Shown here one piece after another: positions 55,716 through 64,000 of a stretch of 64,000 nt of DNA. The notes beneath the pieces were generated by a model, which saw only the letters and a list, made by a program, of their open reading frames with translations, ran no database searches and was not told where the DNA came from. The DNA is from Bin5 sp022821545 (lineage in GTDB: Bacteria > Chloroflexota > Anaerolineae > Caldilineales > Caldilineaceae). The position numbers and the translations under genes are program-made. The stretch lies in assembly GCA_963664085.2 (NCBI GenBank), contig CAXXLO010000002.1, forward strand, positions 2,480,001-2,544,000, read 5' to 3'. The stretch's first letter is position 1; each line of letters begins with the position of its first letter.

Positions 55716-57722
55716 ATGGACAGAGTAGAGCTGGCAATGACCAGATCCTTCCATTGGCAGATTGGCCACACCCGGCGGCTGACTCCGCAGGACCAGGCGC
55801 GCTTCGTCACCGCCGTAGCCCAGTTCTCACAAGACCCGACAACCCCGGGTCTCAATTTCGAAAAACTTGGCGGTGGAGCCAAGAGCAACCTCTGGTCATT
55901 AAGGGCTTCACTCGAGCTGCGCGTCCTTTTGGCGGTAGATGACGGCCAGTTCGTTTTCGTCAATGCAGGGCACCATGATGCCATGTATGATTGGGCCGAA
56001 AGACGAGACCATTATGTCGATCTGTCTTCCGAAGAACTTTCTAATCTACTGGTAACGGTTCCTGACATTCCGCTGTCCTTGAAGCGTCCTTCCACAGGAA
56101 CGCCGCATCAACCTTCGCTGCCTGACCTCCCGGAGCAGGAATCGGGTACTCCTCCTCATTCGCCTCTGGCAACAGAATCCGCCTCTACCGACCCCCTCCT
56201 CATCCAGGAGTTGATTCGGCGTCTCTTCCGCGGCGACTTTGAGGATTGGCAACTCTTCCTCCATCCAGACCAGGAGCCTCTTGTCCGCCGCCACTGGTCA
56301 GGAGCCGCCCGCATTCGCGGCGCCGCCGGCACTGGCAAGACAGTGATAGGGCTGCATCGCCTGGCGGAGCTGGCCCGTCGATATCCCGATGAAAAAGTGC
56401 TCTTCACCGCGAACAGCAGATCGCTTGCCGAACTGCTTGAAAAGCGCTTTCGAAAACTCCCGATGGCCCCCTCGAATGTCGAATTCGCCAACATCGACAG
56501 AATCGCTTACAGATACGACAGTTGGCCGCCGGCACATCACTCTCTGGTTGACCAGACATTTGCCGCCGCCTATCAGGAACTCATGGCCGGTTCCCCTTTG
56601 GAGAGGATTAGCCAGGACTACCTGCAAGAAGAGATAGAGAGAGTGATCAAGGGGAATGGCATGCAGTGCCTTGACGACTATCTTTCCATCGAACGCATTG
56701 GGCGCAAGCGATCACTCTCTCAAAACCTGCGCAAGCTGGTATGGGAACTGTATGAACTCTGGGCAGGAAAGCTGAGCGAACGCAATGCAGTTCCCTTCGC
56801 TGACAAGAGGATTCGGGCCAGAGATGCTGTCCAAAGGCTCGCACAAGCCCCCTACCGCTGCGTCGTTATGGATGAAGCGCAAGATGTGACTTTGGTCGAG
56901 TTGCAGCTTGTCCGCGCCCTCGTCGCCGGAGATCCCCAGAACCCCGTGCCCAAAGATGGAATTCTCATACTGGATGACCCTGCACAGCGCATCTATGCCG
57001 GAGGGTACCGGCTTGGCTGGGCTGGACTTGATATTGCTGGCCGAGCGCAGGTGCTCAAAAAGAACTACCGAAATGTGCCGGCAGTCTATCGCGCCGCCAA
57101 GCGAGTTAGGGGCCGCGAACTGGTTGCTTTGGAACATGAAGACGATAAGTACATTCTCGACGCCGAACTGGACTTTTACGAACGCGAAGACGAGAAACCG
57201 AACTTTGCCCTTGTCGACAGCAATTGCGAAATTCCTTACCTGTGCGAGAAGATTCGCGAAATCAGCACAGCGGAAAACTTCAGTGCAAACGAGATTGCCG
57301 TCTTCCTGAAGCACAACATTCAGGTCGAGGCTGCCATCAGATTCCTGCAGAGCTATGGTATCTCCTGCGCCCGACTAACCCGTGATGGCTTCTCAGGTGA
57401 CGGAGTCAGAGTGGGCACATACGACCGTGCTCGAGGACTGGAGTTTCGGGCCGTTTTCCTTCCTCGCTTGGGCGCAACGCAGTTTCCGGATAGCAACGGT
57501 GACGTTGACAGCGGCCGGCAGAATCTTGACCCCGATCAAGACCTCGAATCGCGTCAGCTGGAACTGGACCGGCTCTACGTAGCCATAACACGCGCCAGGG
57601 AGCTTCTCTTTATGATCGGCGACGAAGAGCCATGCGAAGAGATCCGGCGCGCTCTGGGCGAAGAGATTCTCTTAAGGGACTTTCGCGGCCAGAAGGGCGC
57701 GACTCTTTCCCGTTTCCAGTGA
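55716..57722 (+). CDS. RelE/ParE-like domain fused to a UvrD-like SF1 helicase
   Basis: 668 residues. The first ~105 resemble a RelE/ParE toxin fold (FEKLGGGAKSNLWSLRAS, LELRVLLAVDDGQFVFVNAG, then HHDAMYDWAERR). A Pro/Ser linker follows, then a superfamily 1 helicase: Walker A GAAGTGKTVIGLHR, Walker B CVVMDEAQDVT, motif III/IV region LDDPAQRIYAGGYRLGW, and motif VI DRLYVAITRARELLF. Such fusions occur in other bacteria, and the function is unproven; DNA repair, defence and RNA-targeted roles are all possible. It lies between hisF and hisE, an unexpected place. Composition and spacing do not show recent insertion. Confidence 0.82.
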   Translation: MDRVELAMTRSFHWQIGHTRRLTPQDQARFVTAVAQFSQDPTTPGLNFEKLGGGAKSNLWSLRASLELRVLLAVDDGQFVFVNAGHHDAMYDWAERRDHYVDLSSEELSNLLVTVPDIPLSLKRPSTGTPHQPSLPDLPEQESGTPPHSPLATESASTDPLLIQELIRRLFRGDFEDWQLFLHPDQEPLVRRHWSGAARIRGAAGTGKTVIGLHRLAELARRYPDEKVLFTANSRSLAELLEKRFRKLPMAPSNVEFANIDRIAYRYDSWPPAHHSLVDQTFAAAYQELMAGSPLERISQDYLQEEIERVIKGNGMQCLDDYLSIERIGRKRSLSQNLRKLVWELYELWAGKLSERNAVPFADKRIRARDAVQRLAQAPYRCVVMDEAQDVTLVELQLVRALVAGDPQNPVPKDGILILDDPAQRIYAGGYRLGWAGLDIAGRAQVLKKNYRNVPAVYRAAKRVRGRELVALEHEDDKYILDAELDFYEREDEKPNFALVDSNCEIPYLCEKIREISTAENFSANEIAVFLKHNIQVEAAIRFLQSYGISCARLTRDGFSGDGVRVGTYDRARGLEFRAVFLPRLGATQFPDSNGDVDSGRQNLDPDQDLESRQLELDRLYVAITRARELLFMIGDEEPCEEIRRALGEEILLRDFRGQKGATLSRFQ

Positions 57723-57742
57723 GCCCGCCCCAAAAGAACGAA

Positions 57743-58036
57743 ATGGATCGCCAAATGTCAGAACTGATCGGTTCCCTTGCCGCCGCCATCGCCGACCGCA
57801 AAGCCAACCCGACTCCGGAGTCATATACCGCCCGCCTCATTGCCGCCGGTACCGCCGGGATCGCCCAAAAAGTCGGTGAAGAAGCGGTCGAAGTCGTCGT
57901 TGCGGCCCTCGAAGAAAGCGATGAGCGCCTCGTCTCGGAAATGGCCGATCTGATCTATCACAGCCTCGTCCTGTTGGAGCAGCGGGAGCTCTCCTGGTCG
58001 GATGTGGAGACCGAACTGGCCCGCCGTTTCAGATAA
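57743..58036 (+). CDS. hisE: phosphoribosyl-ATP pyrophosphatase
   Basis: Second step of histidine biosynthesis, PR-ATP to PR-AMP. 97 residues from MDRQMSELIG; an ATG 4 codons later is an alternative. MazG-like helical fold with the metal motif KVGEEAVEVVVAALEE and MADLIYHSLVLL. Begins 20 bp after the helicase gene. No hisI domain is attached. Confidence 0.93.
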   Translation: MDRQMSELIGSLAAAIADRKANPTPESYTARLIAAGTAGIAQKVGEEAVEVVVAALEESDERLVSEMADLIYHSLVLLEQRELSWSDVETELARRFR

Positions 58037-58075
58037 ACGTGAATCTGTGAGAATTCGCGCCCCTTTCCCGGCCGG

Positions 58076-58084
58076 TGGTACAAT
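58076..58084 (+). promoter_or_regulatory. extended -10 promoter for guaB-purA
   Basis: TGGTACAAT, an extended -10, lies 105 bp before the guaB ATG. The spacer has no good -35. Confidence 0.45.
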
Positions 58085-58189
58085 GGAATACAGCAGTTCA
58101 CACTGTTCTACCTTTTGGCGGGAGCGGACGAATAGCGCAATTCAAGACGGTTCGCAAGCAGAAGCCACAGAGCTCCGGGAGGTAAACTG

Positions 58190-59797
58190 ATGACTGTCTC
58201 CGTGATTAAGAGTACACACAACGGCTCTCCCTACGCCCACAAGTCCGATTCGGAGGAAGCGCCTCAAGAGGCAGACAACCTTTCCGCAAGAGGACTCTCT
58301 TTCGCCGACGGCCTTTTCACCCGGAACGCTATGACCTTCGACGACGTGCTGCTCGTGCCCGGTTTCGCCGAAGTACTGCCAGTCGACGTCGACATAACCA
58401 CCCGGCTCCATCCCAAACTCTCCCTCAATATCCCGCTGATCAGCGCGGCCATGGACACCGTCACCGAAGCCGACCTGGCCATCGCCCTCGCTCGACAGGG
58501 AGGTCTGGGCGTCATCCACCGCAATCTCTCGGTGACGCAGCAGGCCGAAGAGGTCGACAAAGTCAAACGCAGTGAGAGCGGCATGATCGTCGATCCCATC
58601 ACCCTGCGGCCCGAAAACACGCTGGACGATGCCGAAGCCGTAATGAGCCACTACCATATCAGCGGCGTGCCCATCACGAATGACGACAAACTGCTGCTGG
58701 GCATCCTCACCAACCGCGATGTCCGCTTCGCCAACGACCACCAGCGCCCGATCTCCGAATTCATGGTTTCGGAAGATCTGATTACAGCCCAACTTGGTAC
58801 GACCCTGGAGGAAGCGCAGGAGATCCTTCATCGCTATCGTATCGAAAAACTGCCCCTGGTCGATGCTGACGGCTACCTCAAAGGGCTGATCACCTATAAG
58901 GACATTCTCAAGCGGCAGGACTTCCCCCATTCCGCCAAAGACGAACGCGGCCGCCTGCTCGCGGCCGGGGCAATCGGCGTCGGCGCACAGGGCCTGCAGC
59001 GCGCCGAAAGCCTCGTCAACGCCGGCGTCGACGCTATCGCCGTCGACACCGCGCACGGCCATACCCGGGGCGTCATCGACACCGTGAAGGCCGTCCGCGC
59101 CCGTTACCCTGAGTTGCCCATTCTCGCCGGCAATGTCGTTACCGCGGAGGGCGTGCAAATGCTGACCGAGGCCGGCGCCGATGTGGTCAAGGTAGGCGTC
59201 GGCGCAGGCTCGATCTGCACCACACGCATCGTTTCCGGCGCCGGCATGCCCCAGCTTACCGCCATCGCCACCTGCGCCGAAGCCGCCCAATCCTGCGGCG
59301 TTTCCCTGATTGCCGACGGCGGCATCCGCTACAGCGGTGATATCACCAAAGCCCTGGCCTGCGGCGCCTCCGCAGTAATGCTCGGCAGCCTCCTCGCCGG
59401 CCTGCACGAGTCGCCCGGCGAAATCGTCATCCGCGAGGGGCGGTCCTTCAAAGAATACCGGGGCATGGGCAGCAGCGGCGCCATGAAAGGCCGCGCCGCA
59501 GACCGCTATGCCTCAGGCCAGTCGCTCAACGGCGCTTCACCAGACCTCGGCGGCAAGACCGTACCCGAAGGGATCGAAGGGCAGGTGCCCTACAAGGGCT
59601 ATCTTAACGAATTCGTTTTCCAGCTTCTGGGCGGCCTTCGTTCCGGGATGGGTTATGTCGGCGCCCAGAGTCTGCCCGACCTCTGGCGCAAGGCCCGCTT
59701 CGTGCGCATCAGTCCGGCAGGCTACCAGGAAAGTCACCCCCACAGCGTCGTCATTACCAAAGAGGCGCCGAACTATCAAGTGAATCCAGGAAACTAG
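58190..59797 (+). CDS. guaB: inosine-5'-monophosphate dehydrogenase
   Basis: Oxidizes IMP to XMP, the committed step to GMP. 535 residues, longer than usual because of a polar N-terminal extension of about 45. Catalytic Cys loop GVGAGSICTTRIVSGAG, phosphate site GVGAQGLQ, SLLAGLHESPGE and the flap region YKGYLNEF are intact. Two CBS domains are inserted at about residues 135-250 (VDPITLRPENTLDDAEAVM). The next gene starts two bases after the stop, so purA is co-transcribed. Confidence 0.95.
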   Translation: MTVSVIKSTHNGSPYAHKSDSEEAPQEADNLSARGLSFADGLFTRNAMTFDDVLLVPGFAEVLPVDVDITTRLHPKLSLNIPLISAAMDTVTEADLAIALARQGGLGVIHRNLSVTQQAEEVDKVKRSESGMIVDPITLRPENTLDDAEAVMSHYHISGVPITNDDKLLLGILTNRDVRFANDHQRPISEFMVSEDLITAQLGTTLEEAQEILHRYRIEKLPLVDADGYLKGLITYKDILKRQDFPHSAKDERGRLLAAGAIGVGAQGLQRAESLVNAGVDAIAVDTAHGHTRGVIDTVKAVRARYPELPILAGNVVTAEGVQMLTEAGADVVKVGVGAGSICTTRIVSGAGMPQLTAIATCAEAAQSCGVSLIADGGIRYSGDITKALACGASAVMLGSLLAGLHESPGEIVIREGRSFKEYRGMGSSGAMKGRAADRYASGQSLNGASPDLGGKTVPEGIEGQVPYKGYLNEFVFQLLGGLRSGMGYVGAQSLPDLWRKARFVRISPAGYQESHPHSVVITKEAPNYQVNPGN

Positions 59798-59798
59798 A

Positions 59799-61076
59799 AT
59801 GACTGTTACTGCCGTTGTCGGAGCCCAGTGGGGTGATGAGGGAAAAGGTCGTATCGTCGATTATCTGGCCAAACGGGCCCACTATGTCGTTCGCTTCCAG
59901 GGCGGCGACAACGCCGGCCATACCGTCGTTAACGACTACGGCAAGACCGTACTCCATCTCATTCCCTGCGGCATCTTTTATCCGAATGTCCACAACATCA
60001 TCGGCACCGGCTGCGTCGTCAACCCCAAGTCGCTGCTGGAAGAGATCGCCCACCTCAAATCGATCGGCGTCAGTTGCGACCGCCTCTGGATAAGCAGCCG
60101 CGCCCAGATGGTCCTGCCCTACCACCGCACCCTCGACGAGCTGGAGGAGAAGGCTCGCGGCGCCGACACCATCGGCACCACTATGCGCGGCGTCGGCCCG
60201 GCCTACAGCGACAAGGCCACCCGCTCCGGCCTCCGCATAGGCGATCTCCTCCAACCGGACTGGCTGGAGAGTCGTCTGGACGCCGCTCTGCACACAGTAA
60301 ACCAGAAGCTGACAATTCTCGGCGGGCAGCCCGTCGATGGTCGCGAAATGTTCGATCTTCTGATGGAGTTCCGCCTGCAGCTGGCGCCCCGCATCGTCGA
60401 TACGGCGCCCATCCTGCGCATGGCCCTGGAGGCCAACAACGACATCCTGCTCGAAGGGCAGCTCGGCGTCATGCGCGATCTTGACTGGGGCATCTACCCC
60501 TATGTTACCAGCAGCCATCCCACGGCCGCCTTCGCCCCCTCCGGCGCCGGTCTGCCTGCCGGCTCCCTTGACGAAGTCTACGGTGTCTGCAAAGCCTACA
60601 GCACCTGCGTGGGAGACGGCCCCTTCCCCGTCGAGCTTCACGACGACGTCGGCAAGCGCATGCAGGACGTCGGCCAGGAGTTCGGCGCGACCACCGGCCG
60701 TCCGCGGCGCTGCGGCTGGTTCGACGGCGTCGCCATTCGCTACGCAGCCTGGCTCAACGGCATGACCGGCCTCGCCATCACCAAACTGGACGTTCTCGAT
60801 GGCATTAAAACGCTTAAAATCTGCACCGGCTATCGCTTGGAGGACGGCACGGTGCTCACCGACACCGTCCCCGACACCTCGCTGCTCATGCACGCCCAAC
60901 CGCTCTGGGAAGAGATGCCCGGCTGGGACGGACCCACAACCGGCTGCGGCAGCTGGGCCGCACTGCCCGTCCAGGCACGCGACTACATAAACCGCATCTC
61001 CGAACTGGCCGGCGTGCCCGTCTCCTACGTCTCCGTCGGCCCCGAACGTGACAATATGTTCGGCCGCGGCGGCTAG
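59799..61076 (+). CDS. purA: adenylosuccinate synthetase
   Basis: Converts IMP to adenylosuccinate using GTP and aspartate. 425 residues. Signature GAQWGDEGKGRIVDYLA at the N terminus, GGDNAGHT, EGQLGVMRDLDWGIYPYVTSS and the C-terminal GTP/purine region SVGPERDNMF. GuaB and PurA compete for IMP, so their tandem placement groups both branches of purine end-product synthesis. Confidence 0.96.
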   Translation: MTVTAVVGAQWGDEGKGRIVDYLAKRAHYVVRFQGGDNAGHTVVNDYGKTVLHLIPCGIFYPNVHNIIGTGCVVNPKSLLEEIAHLKSIGVSCDRLWISSRAQMVLPYHRTLDELEEKARGADTIGTTMRGVGPAYSDKATRSGLRIGDLLQPDWLESRLDAALHTVNQKLTILGGQPVDGREMFDLLMEFRLQLAPRIVDTAPILRMALEANNDILLEGQLGVMRDLDWGIYPYVTSSHPTAAFAPSGAGLPAGSLDEVYGVCKAYSTCVGDGPFPVELHDDVGKRMQDVGQEFGATTGRPRRCGWFDGVAIRYAAWLNGMTGLAITKLDVLDGIKTLKICTGYRLEDGTVLTDTVPDTSLLMHAQPLWEEMPGWDGPTTGCGSWAALPVQARDYINRISELAGVPVSYVSVGPERDNMFGRGG

Positions 61077-61227
61077 CCATCCTGTAGCAGAGACGCCGCC
61101 GACAGCCGATCAAAGTTCTGAAAACTCCGTCCTGAGACAACAGTATCCCTGCTTCCCATCGCCGCAATCCGGCGCCAGGTCTGTGGCTTCCCGCCAAACA
61201 CGCTGAAGCAATTGCCCTGCTCTGAGA

Positions 61228-63153
61228 GTGGCCCCAGTGACGACCTCTTCTGACTCCCAACCACCGGTACCGCAGTTCAAGGAGAACAGACGGCTCGTCT
61301 GGATGGCAGTGCGACTGGTGTGGGGCGCCAGTCCCCATCTGCTCGCAGGGTTGCTTACACTGCTGCTTCTCCAGGCGATTCTGCTGCCGCTGCAACTCGT
61401 GCTCTCCCGCGCCGTTATCGACCGGGCAACGCTCGACCTGGGTCTGCTCCCAACTCTGGATTCAATCGCGACCCAGCTTCCTCTGCTGGCCTGGATCGGG
61501 TTGGCTGCCGCAGCTCTGGCCCTGGGGCAACTGATCCAGCCCTTTTCTCTCACCTTGCAGACCCTGGCCGGCGACCGTATCACCGGCTACATAACCGAAC
61601 AGCTGATCCGCGCCGCCAACCGCTGGCAGGGCCTTGCCCGCTTCGAGGATCCCGCCTTCGCTGACGACCTGCACAGGGCGCGCAGCCACGTTCCTACAGG
61701 TGCCTCAGAGCTGATGATATTCATAGGGCGCGCGGCTGTAGAGCTATTCACCGCCGGAAGTCTGGCTCTGGTGCTGCTCGGCTTGCACCCTCTCGTTCCC
61801 ATCCTGATCATCCTGGCTACCCTGCCGCAATTCAAGCGGCAACGGGAATTCACTGACCGTACCTTTGACTACATTTACTTCCAGACCCCGGAGGCACACC
61901 GTCTTCAGTATTGCCGTGAAGCGCTACTCTTTCCGCAGCCGGCCAAAGATGTACATCTGTACGGGCTTGGCCCGTTCTTCCGCCGCCGTTACGATTCCAT
62001 CTTCGCCAGCACGACAGAGTCGCTCAACCAAGTGCGCAGGCATCTTGCAGTCAAGGTGTCCATAGCCAGGATTCTGGCCAACCTGGCTTCCTCCGCCGTC
62101 TACATCTATGTCGTGTGGCTAGTCGCGCTGGGCGAGCGCACCGTCGGCGACCTGGTGCTCTACGGCGCGGCAGCCACTGCTCTGCAGATGAATTTGCTGG
62201 CCCTGGGGGCAGAAATCGGTTTCGTGCCGATGCTGCTTGGCTTTCTGCCCAGCTTCTTTCGTATACTGGAAGCCCCTCCGGACCTTCCGAACCGCGGCCG
62301 CGCCTTCGACCGGACTGATCCTCCATCTGCAGAGCCACCGACTCCAAAGGCGGTTACGGTCGCCCCCACCGCCCTTTTCCAGGGCATCGTCTTCGAGAAA
62401 GTCTCATTCACCTATCCGGGCCGCATCGACCCTGTGCTGCGCGAACTTTCCTTTACGATAGGGAAGGATGACTGCGTTGCGCTTGTCGGCCGCAACGGCG
62501 CCGGCAAGACCACTATCGTTAAACTGCTGCTGCGGCTGTACGACCCGACCTCCGGTCGCATTCTGTTGGACGGCGTAGATCTGCGCGATTACGACCTGGA
62601 TGCTTTGCGCCGCAAAATGGGCGCCATCTTCCAGGATTTTGTGCGCTATGAACTGACCGCCGGCCAGAACATCGGCCTAGGGCAGATCGATCACCTGCAT
62701 GACACGGCCCGTCTGCTCCAAGCCGCGGAGTCTGCCGGCGCTGAAGAGCTGGTCCGCCAGCTCCCGGACGGGCTGGACACGCAATTGGGAAGAGCCTTCG
62801 GTGGCAGGGAGCTATCCGGAGGGGAGTGGCAGAAACTTGCCCTGGCCCGGGCCTGCATGCGCGATGGCCTGCTCCTTGCCCTGGACGAACCAACAGCTGC
62901 GCTCGACACCCAGACCGAGTATGAGGTCTACACCCGCTTCCAAGAACTGACTCGCGACCGCATAACACTCCTGATCAGCCACCGCTTCTCCACAGTGCGC
63001 ATGGCTGATCGCATCCTTTACCTGGCAGACGGAGGCATTCAGGAGGAGGGCAGCCATTTGGAACTGATGGCCCGCAATGGCGAGTATGCCCGGCTCTACC
63101 GTCTTCAGGCTGCCCAATACCTGGACCGGGACTCGGAGGACCCGATGCGATGA
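61228..63153 (+). CDS. ABC exporter half-transporter (TMD-NBD)
   Basis: 641 residues. An N-terminal membrane domain (six helices, about 20-345) is followed by a nucleotide-binding domain with Walker A GRNGAGKTTIVKLLLRLY, signature LSGGEWQKLALARA, Walker B LLLALDEPTAALD and switch His in SHRFSTVRMADR. GTG start; a second GTG three codons on is possible. It overlaps the next ABC gene by four bases (ATGA), so the two likely form a heterodimeric exporter. Substrate unknown. Confidence 0.88.
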   Translation: MAPVTTSSDSQPPVPQFKENRRLVWMAVRLVWGASPHLLAGLLTLLLLQAILLPLQLVLSRAVIDRATLDLGLLPTLDSIATQLPLLAWIGLAAAALALGQLIQPFSLTLQTLAGDRITGYITEQLIRAANRWQGLARFEDPAFADDLHRARSHVPTGASELMIFIGRAAVELFTAGSLALVLLGLHPLVPILIILATLPQFKRQREFTDRTFDYIYFQTPEAHRLQYCREALLFPQPAKDVHLYGLGPFFRRRYDSIFASTTESLNQVRRHLAVKVSIARILANLASSAVYIYVVWLVALGERTVGDLVLYGAAATALQMNLLALGAEIGFVPMLLGFLPSFFRILEAPPDLPNRGRAFDRTDPPSAEPPTPKAVTVAPTALFQGIVFEKVSFTYPGRIDPVLRELSFTIGKDDCVALVGRNGAGKTTIVKLLLRLYDPTSGRILLDGVDLRDYDLDALRRKMGAIFQDFVRYELTAGQNIGLGQIDHLHDTARLLQAAESAGAEELVRQLPDGLDTQLGRAFGGRELSGGEWQKLALARACMRDGLLLALDEPTAALDTQTEYEVYTRFQELTRDRITLLISHRFSTVRMADRILYLADGGIQEEGSHLELMARNGEYARLYRLQAAQYLDRDSEDPMR

Positions 63154-64000
63154 ATCCTCTGAAAGGTACAGGCAGGGGCGTGCTATACCTGTGGCGGCGT
63201 GCCGGCCGCGCAGCGCGCGGCCTTTCTGATGGCCTGCGTCTGTGGGCCCGCGGCCTGGCGCTGGTAACATCCGCCGCGCCCGGCATCGTTAGCTTCCATC
63301 TGGCGATCACTCTGGTCGTCAGCCTACTGCCCGTACTGCAGGTTTGGCTCTCGAAACTGGTGGTTGACGGCCTCACAGTGTCGATCAGCCACCCCTCCGG
63401 CGCCGTCTCCGCTGCGGACGGCAGCGGGCAGCCGGCCGTCATCCTGCTCGCACTGCTCTACGCACTGACCGTGGTCATACCGGCCGGTCTGCAGCCGGTT
63501 CAGCAGACTCTGACCATTTGGCTGAAGGATCGCGCCGTCGCCGAGGTGGACCGACGCCTGATGGATGCCGGAGCCCGTCTGGCTGACCTTGTGCGCATTG
63601 AGCGGCCCGCGTTTCAGGATGACCTGCGTCTGCTGCAACGATCCGCCATGTATCCCGCTCAACTGTTTTCTTTTCTGCAGACCGGTCTGGGCACGGCGGT
63701 CACGTTAGCGGGGTCAGTTCTCCTGCTTGCCCGTCTGCATCCTCTGTTGCCCCTGGCTCTGGTTCTTTTGAGCGCCCCGCACCTTGTCAGTGAGTTCCGT
63801 CTGCAGAATCTCAAGTACGAGGCCATGGTCAGCCGTTCGCGCGCCGCGCGAGAGATGAACTACTGCGCCCGCATCACCACCGAACCGGCCGCCGCCAAAG
63901 AGATCCGCATTTTTGGCATTGGAGGCTTCTTTCTGCAGCGCTTTCACGACCGCTTCGCGGCGGCCTACGCAGTGATGAAGCAAGTCCGCCTGGCCCATCT
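63150..64000 (+). CDS. second ABC exporter half-transporter, 3' partial
   Basis: Starts at ATG 63150, overlapping the previous stop, and runs off the window with no stop codon; about 283 residues are visible. The sequence is an ABC transmembrane domain: MNPLKGTGRGVLYLWRRAGR, then several hydrophobic helices, and the EIRIFGIGGFFLQRFHDRF coupling-type segment, similar in position to DVHLYGLGPFFRRRYDSIF in its neighbour. The ATPase domain should follow outside the window. Confidence 0.8.
   Translation, partial: MNPLKGTGRGVLYLWRRAGRAARGLSDGLRLWARGLALVTSAAPGIVSFHLAITLVVSLLPVLQVWLSKLVVDGLTVSISHPSGAVSAADGSGQPAVILLALLYALTVVIPAGLQPVQQTLTIWLKDRAVAEVDRRLMDAGARLADLVRIERPAFQDDLRLLQRSAMYPAQLFSFLQTGLGTAVTLAGSVLLLARLHPLLPLALVLLSAPHLVSEFRLQNLKYEAMVSRSRAAREMNYCARITTEPAAAKEIRIFGIGGFFLQRFHDRFAAAYAVMKQVRLAH

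Overview
The window is GC-rich, densely packed bacterial chromosome. No rRNA, tRNA, CRISPR array or intact mobile element was found. Several traits suggest a Chloroflexota bacterium, perhaps Caldilineae or Anaerolineae: carbohydrate-binding ABC lipoproteins with Tat-type signals, a very large CARDB-repeat subtilase, an S41 peptidase with the TFGTGTV variant, and Thr/Pro-linker lipoproteins. This placement is inferred from protein character, not from a marker-gene search.

Layout, part 1. 1-4.4 kb: 3' part of an S41 peptidase, then nadD and obg on the minus strand, then ybeY and dgkA. 4.4-5.7 kb: an MFS exporter. 5.8-12.6 kb: a sugar ABC operon with two binding proteins and two MalF/MalG-type permease pairs but no ATPase, behind a good sigma70-type promoter. 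12.6-21.5 kb: a lipoprotein and, convergent to it, a 2562-residue secreted subtilase carrying 15 CARDB repeats. 21.7-27.3 kb: a minus-strand NAD-linked formate dehydrogenase operon (NuoEF-like fusion, Fe-S subunit, catalytic subunit, fdhD). The catalytic gene has an in-frame UGA at the selenocysteine position, followed by a SECIS-like hairpin, so it is one 710-residue selenoprotein gene and not two fragments.

Layout, part 2. 27.5-35.3 kb: an O-antigen-ligase-like membrane protein, lipA, a frameshifted DNA methyltransferase relic, aconitase and oligoendopeptidase F. 35.3-40.7 kb (minus): RelA/SpoT homologue, miaA, yraN and an SPFH protein. 41.1-42.6 kb: a SAM-I riboswitch with terminator controlling a trans-sulfuration-type PLP enzyme. 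42.7-47.1 kb: AttH/CrtC-like lipoprotein, YceI-like lipoprotein, GNAT, malate dehydrogenase and a MazG relic. 47.2-48.8 kb (minus): rluD and lspA.

Layout, part 3. 48.9-61.1 kb: a plus-strand run with a nitrilase-fold protein lacking its catalytic Cys, a DUF402-like protein, hisH, a histidine phosphatase-like protein, a CPA1 antiporter, a HisA-Nudix fusion, hisF, a RelE-like/UvrD-like helicase fusion, hisE, guaB and purA. The his genes feed the imidazole-glycerol phosphate branch, and guaB and purA draw on the same purine pool. 61.2-64 kb: an ABC exporter half and the 5' part of its partner, cut by the window end.

The strongest observations are the selenocysteine formate dehydrogenase with its SECIS and tandem operator-like repeats, the HisA-Nudix and RelE-helicase fusions within the his run, and several enzymes that keep their fold motifs but lack a key catalytic residue.
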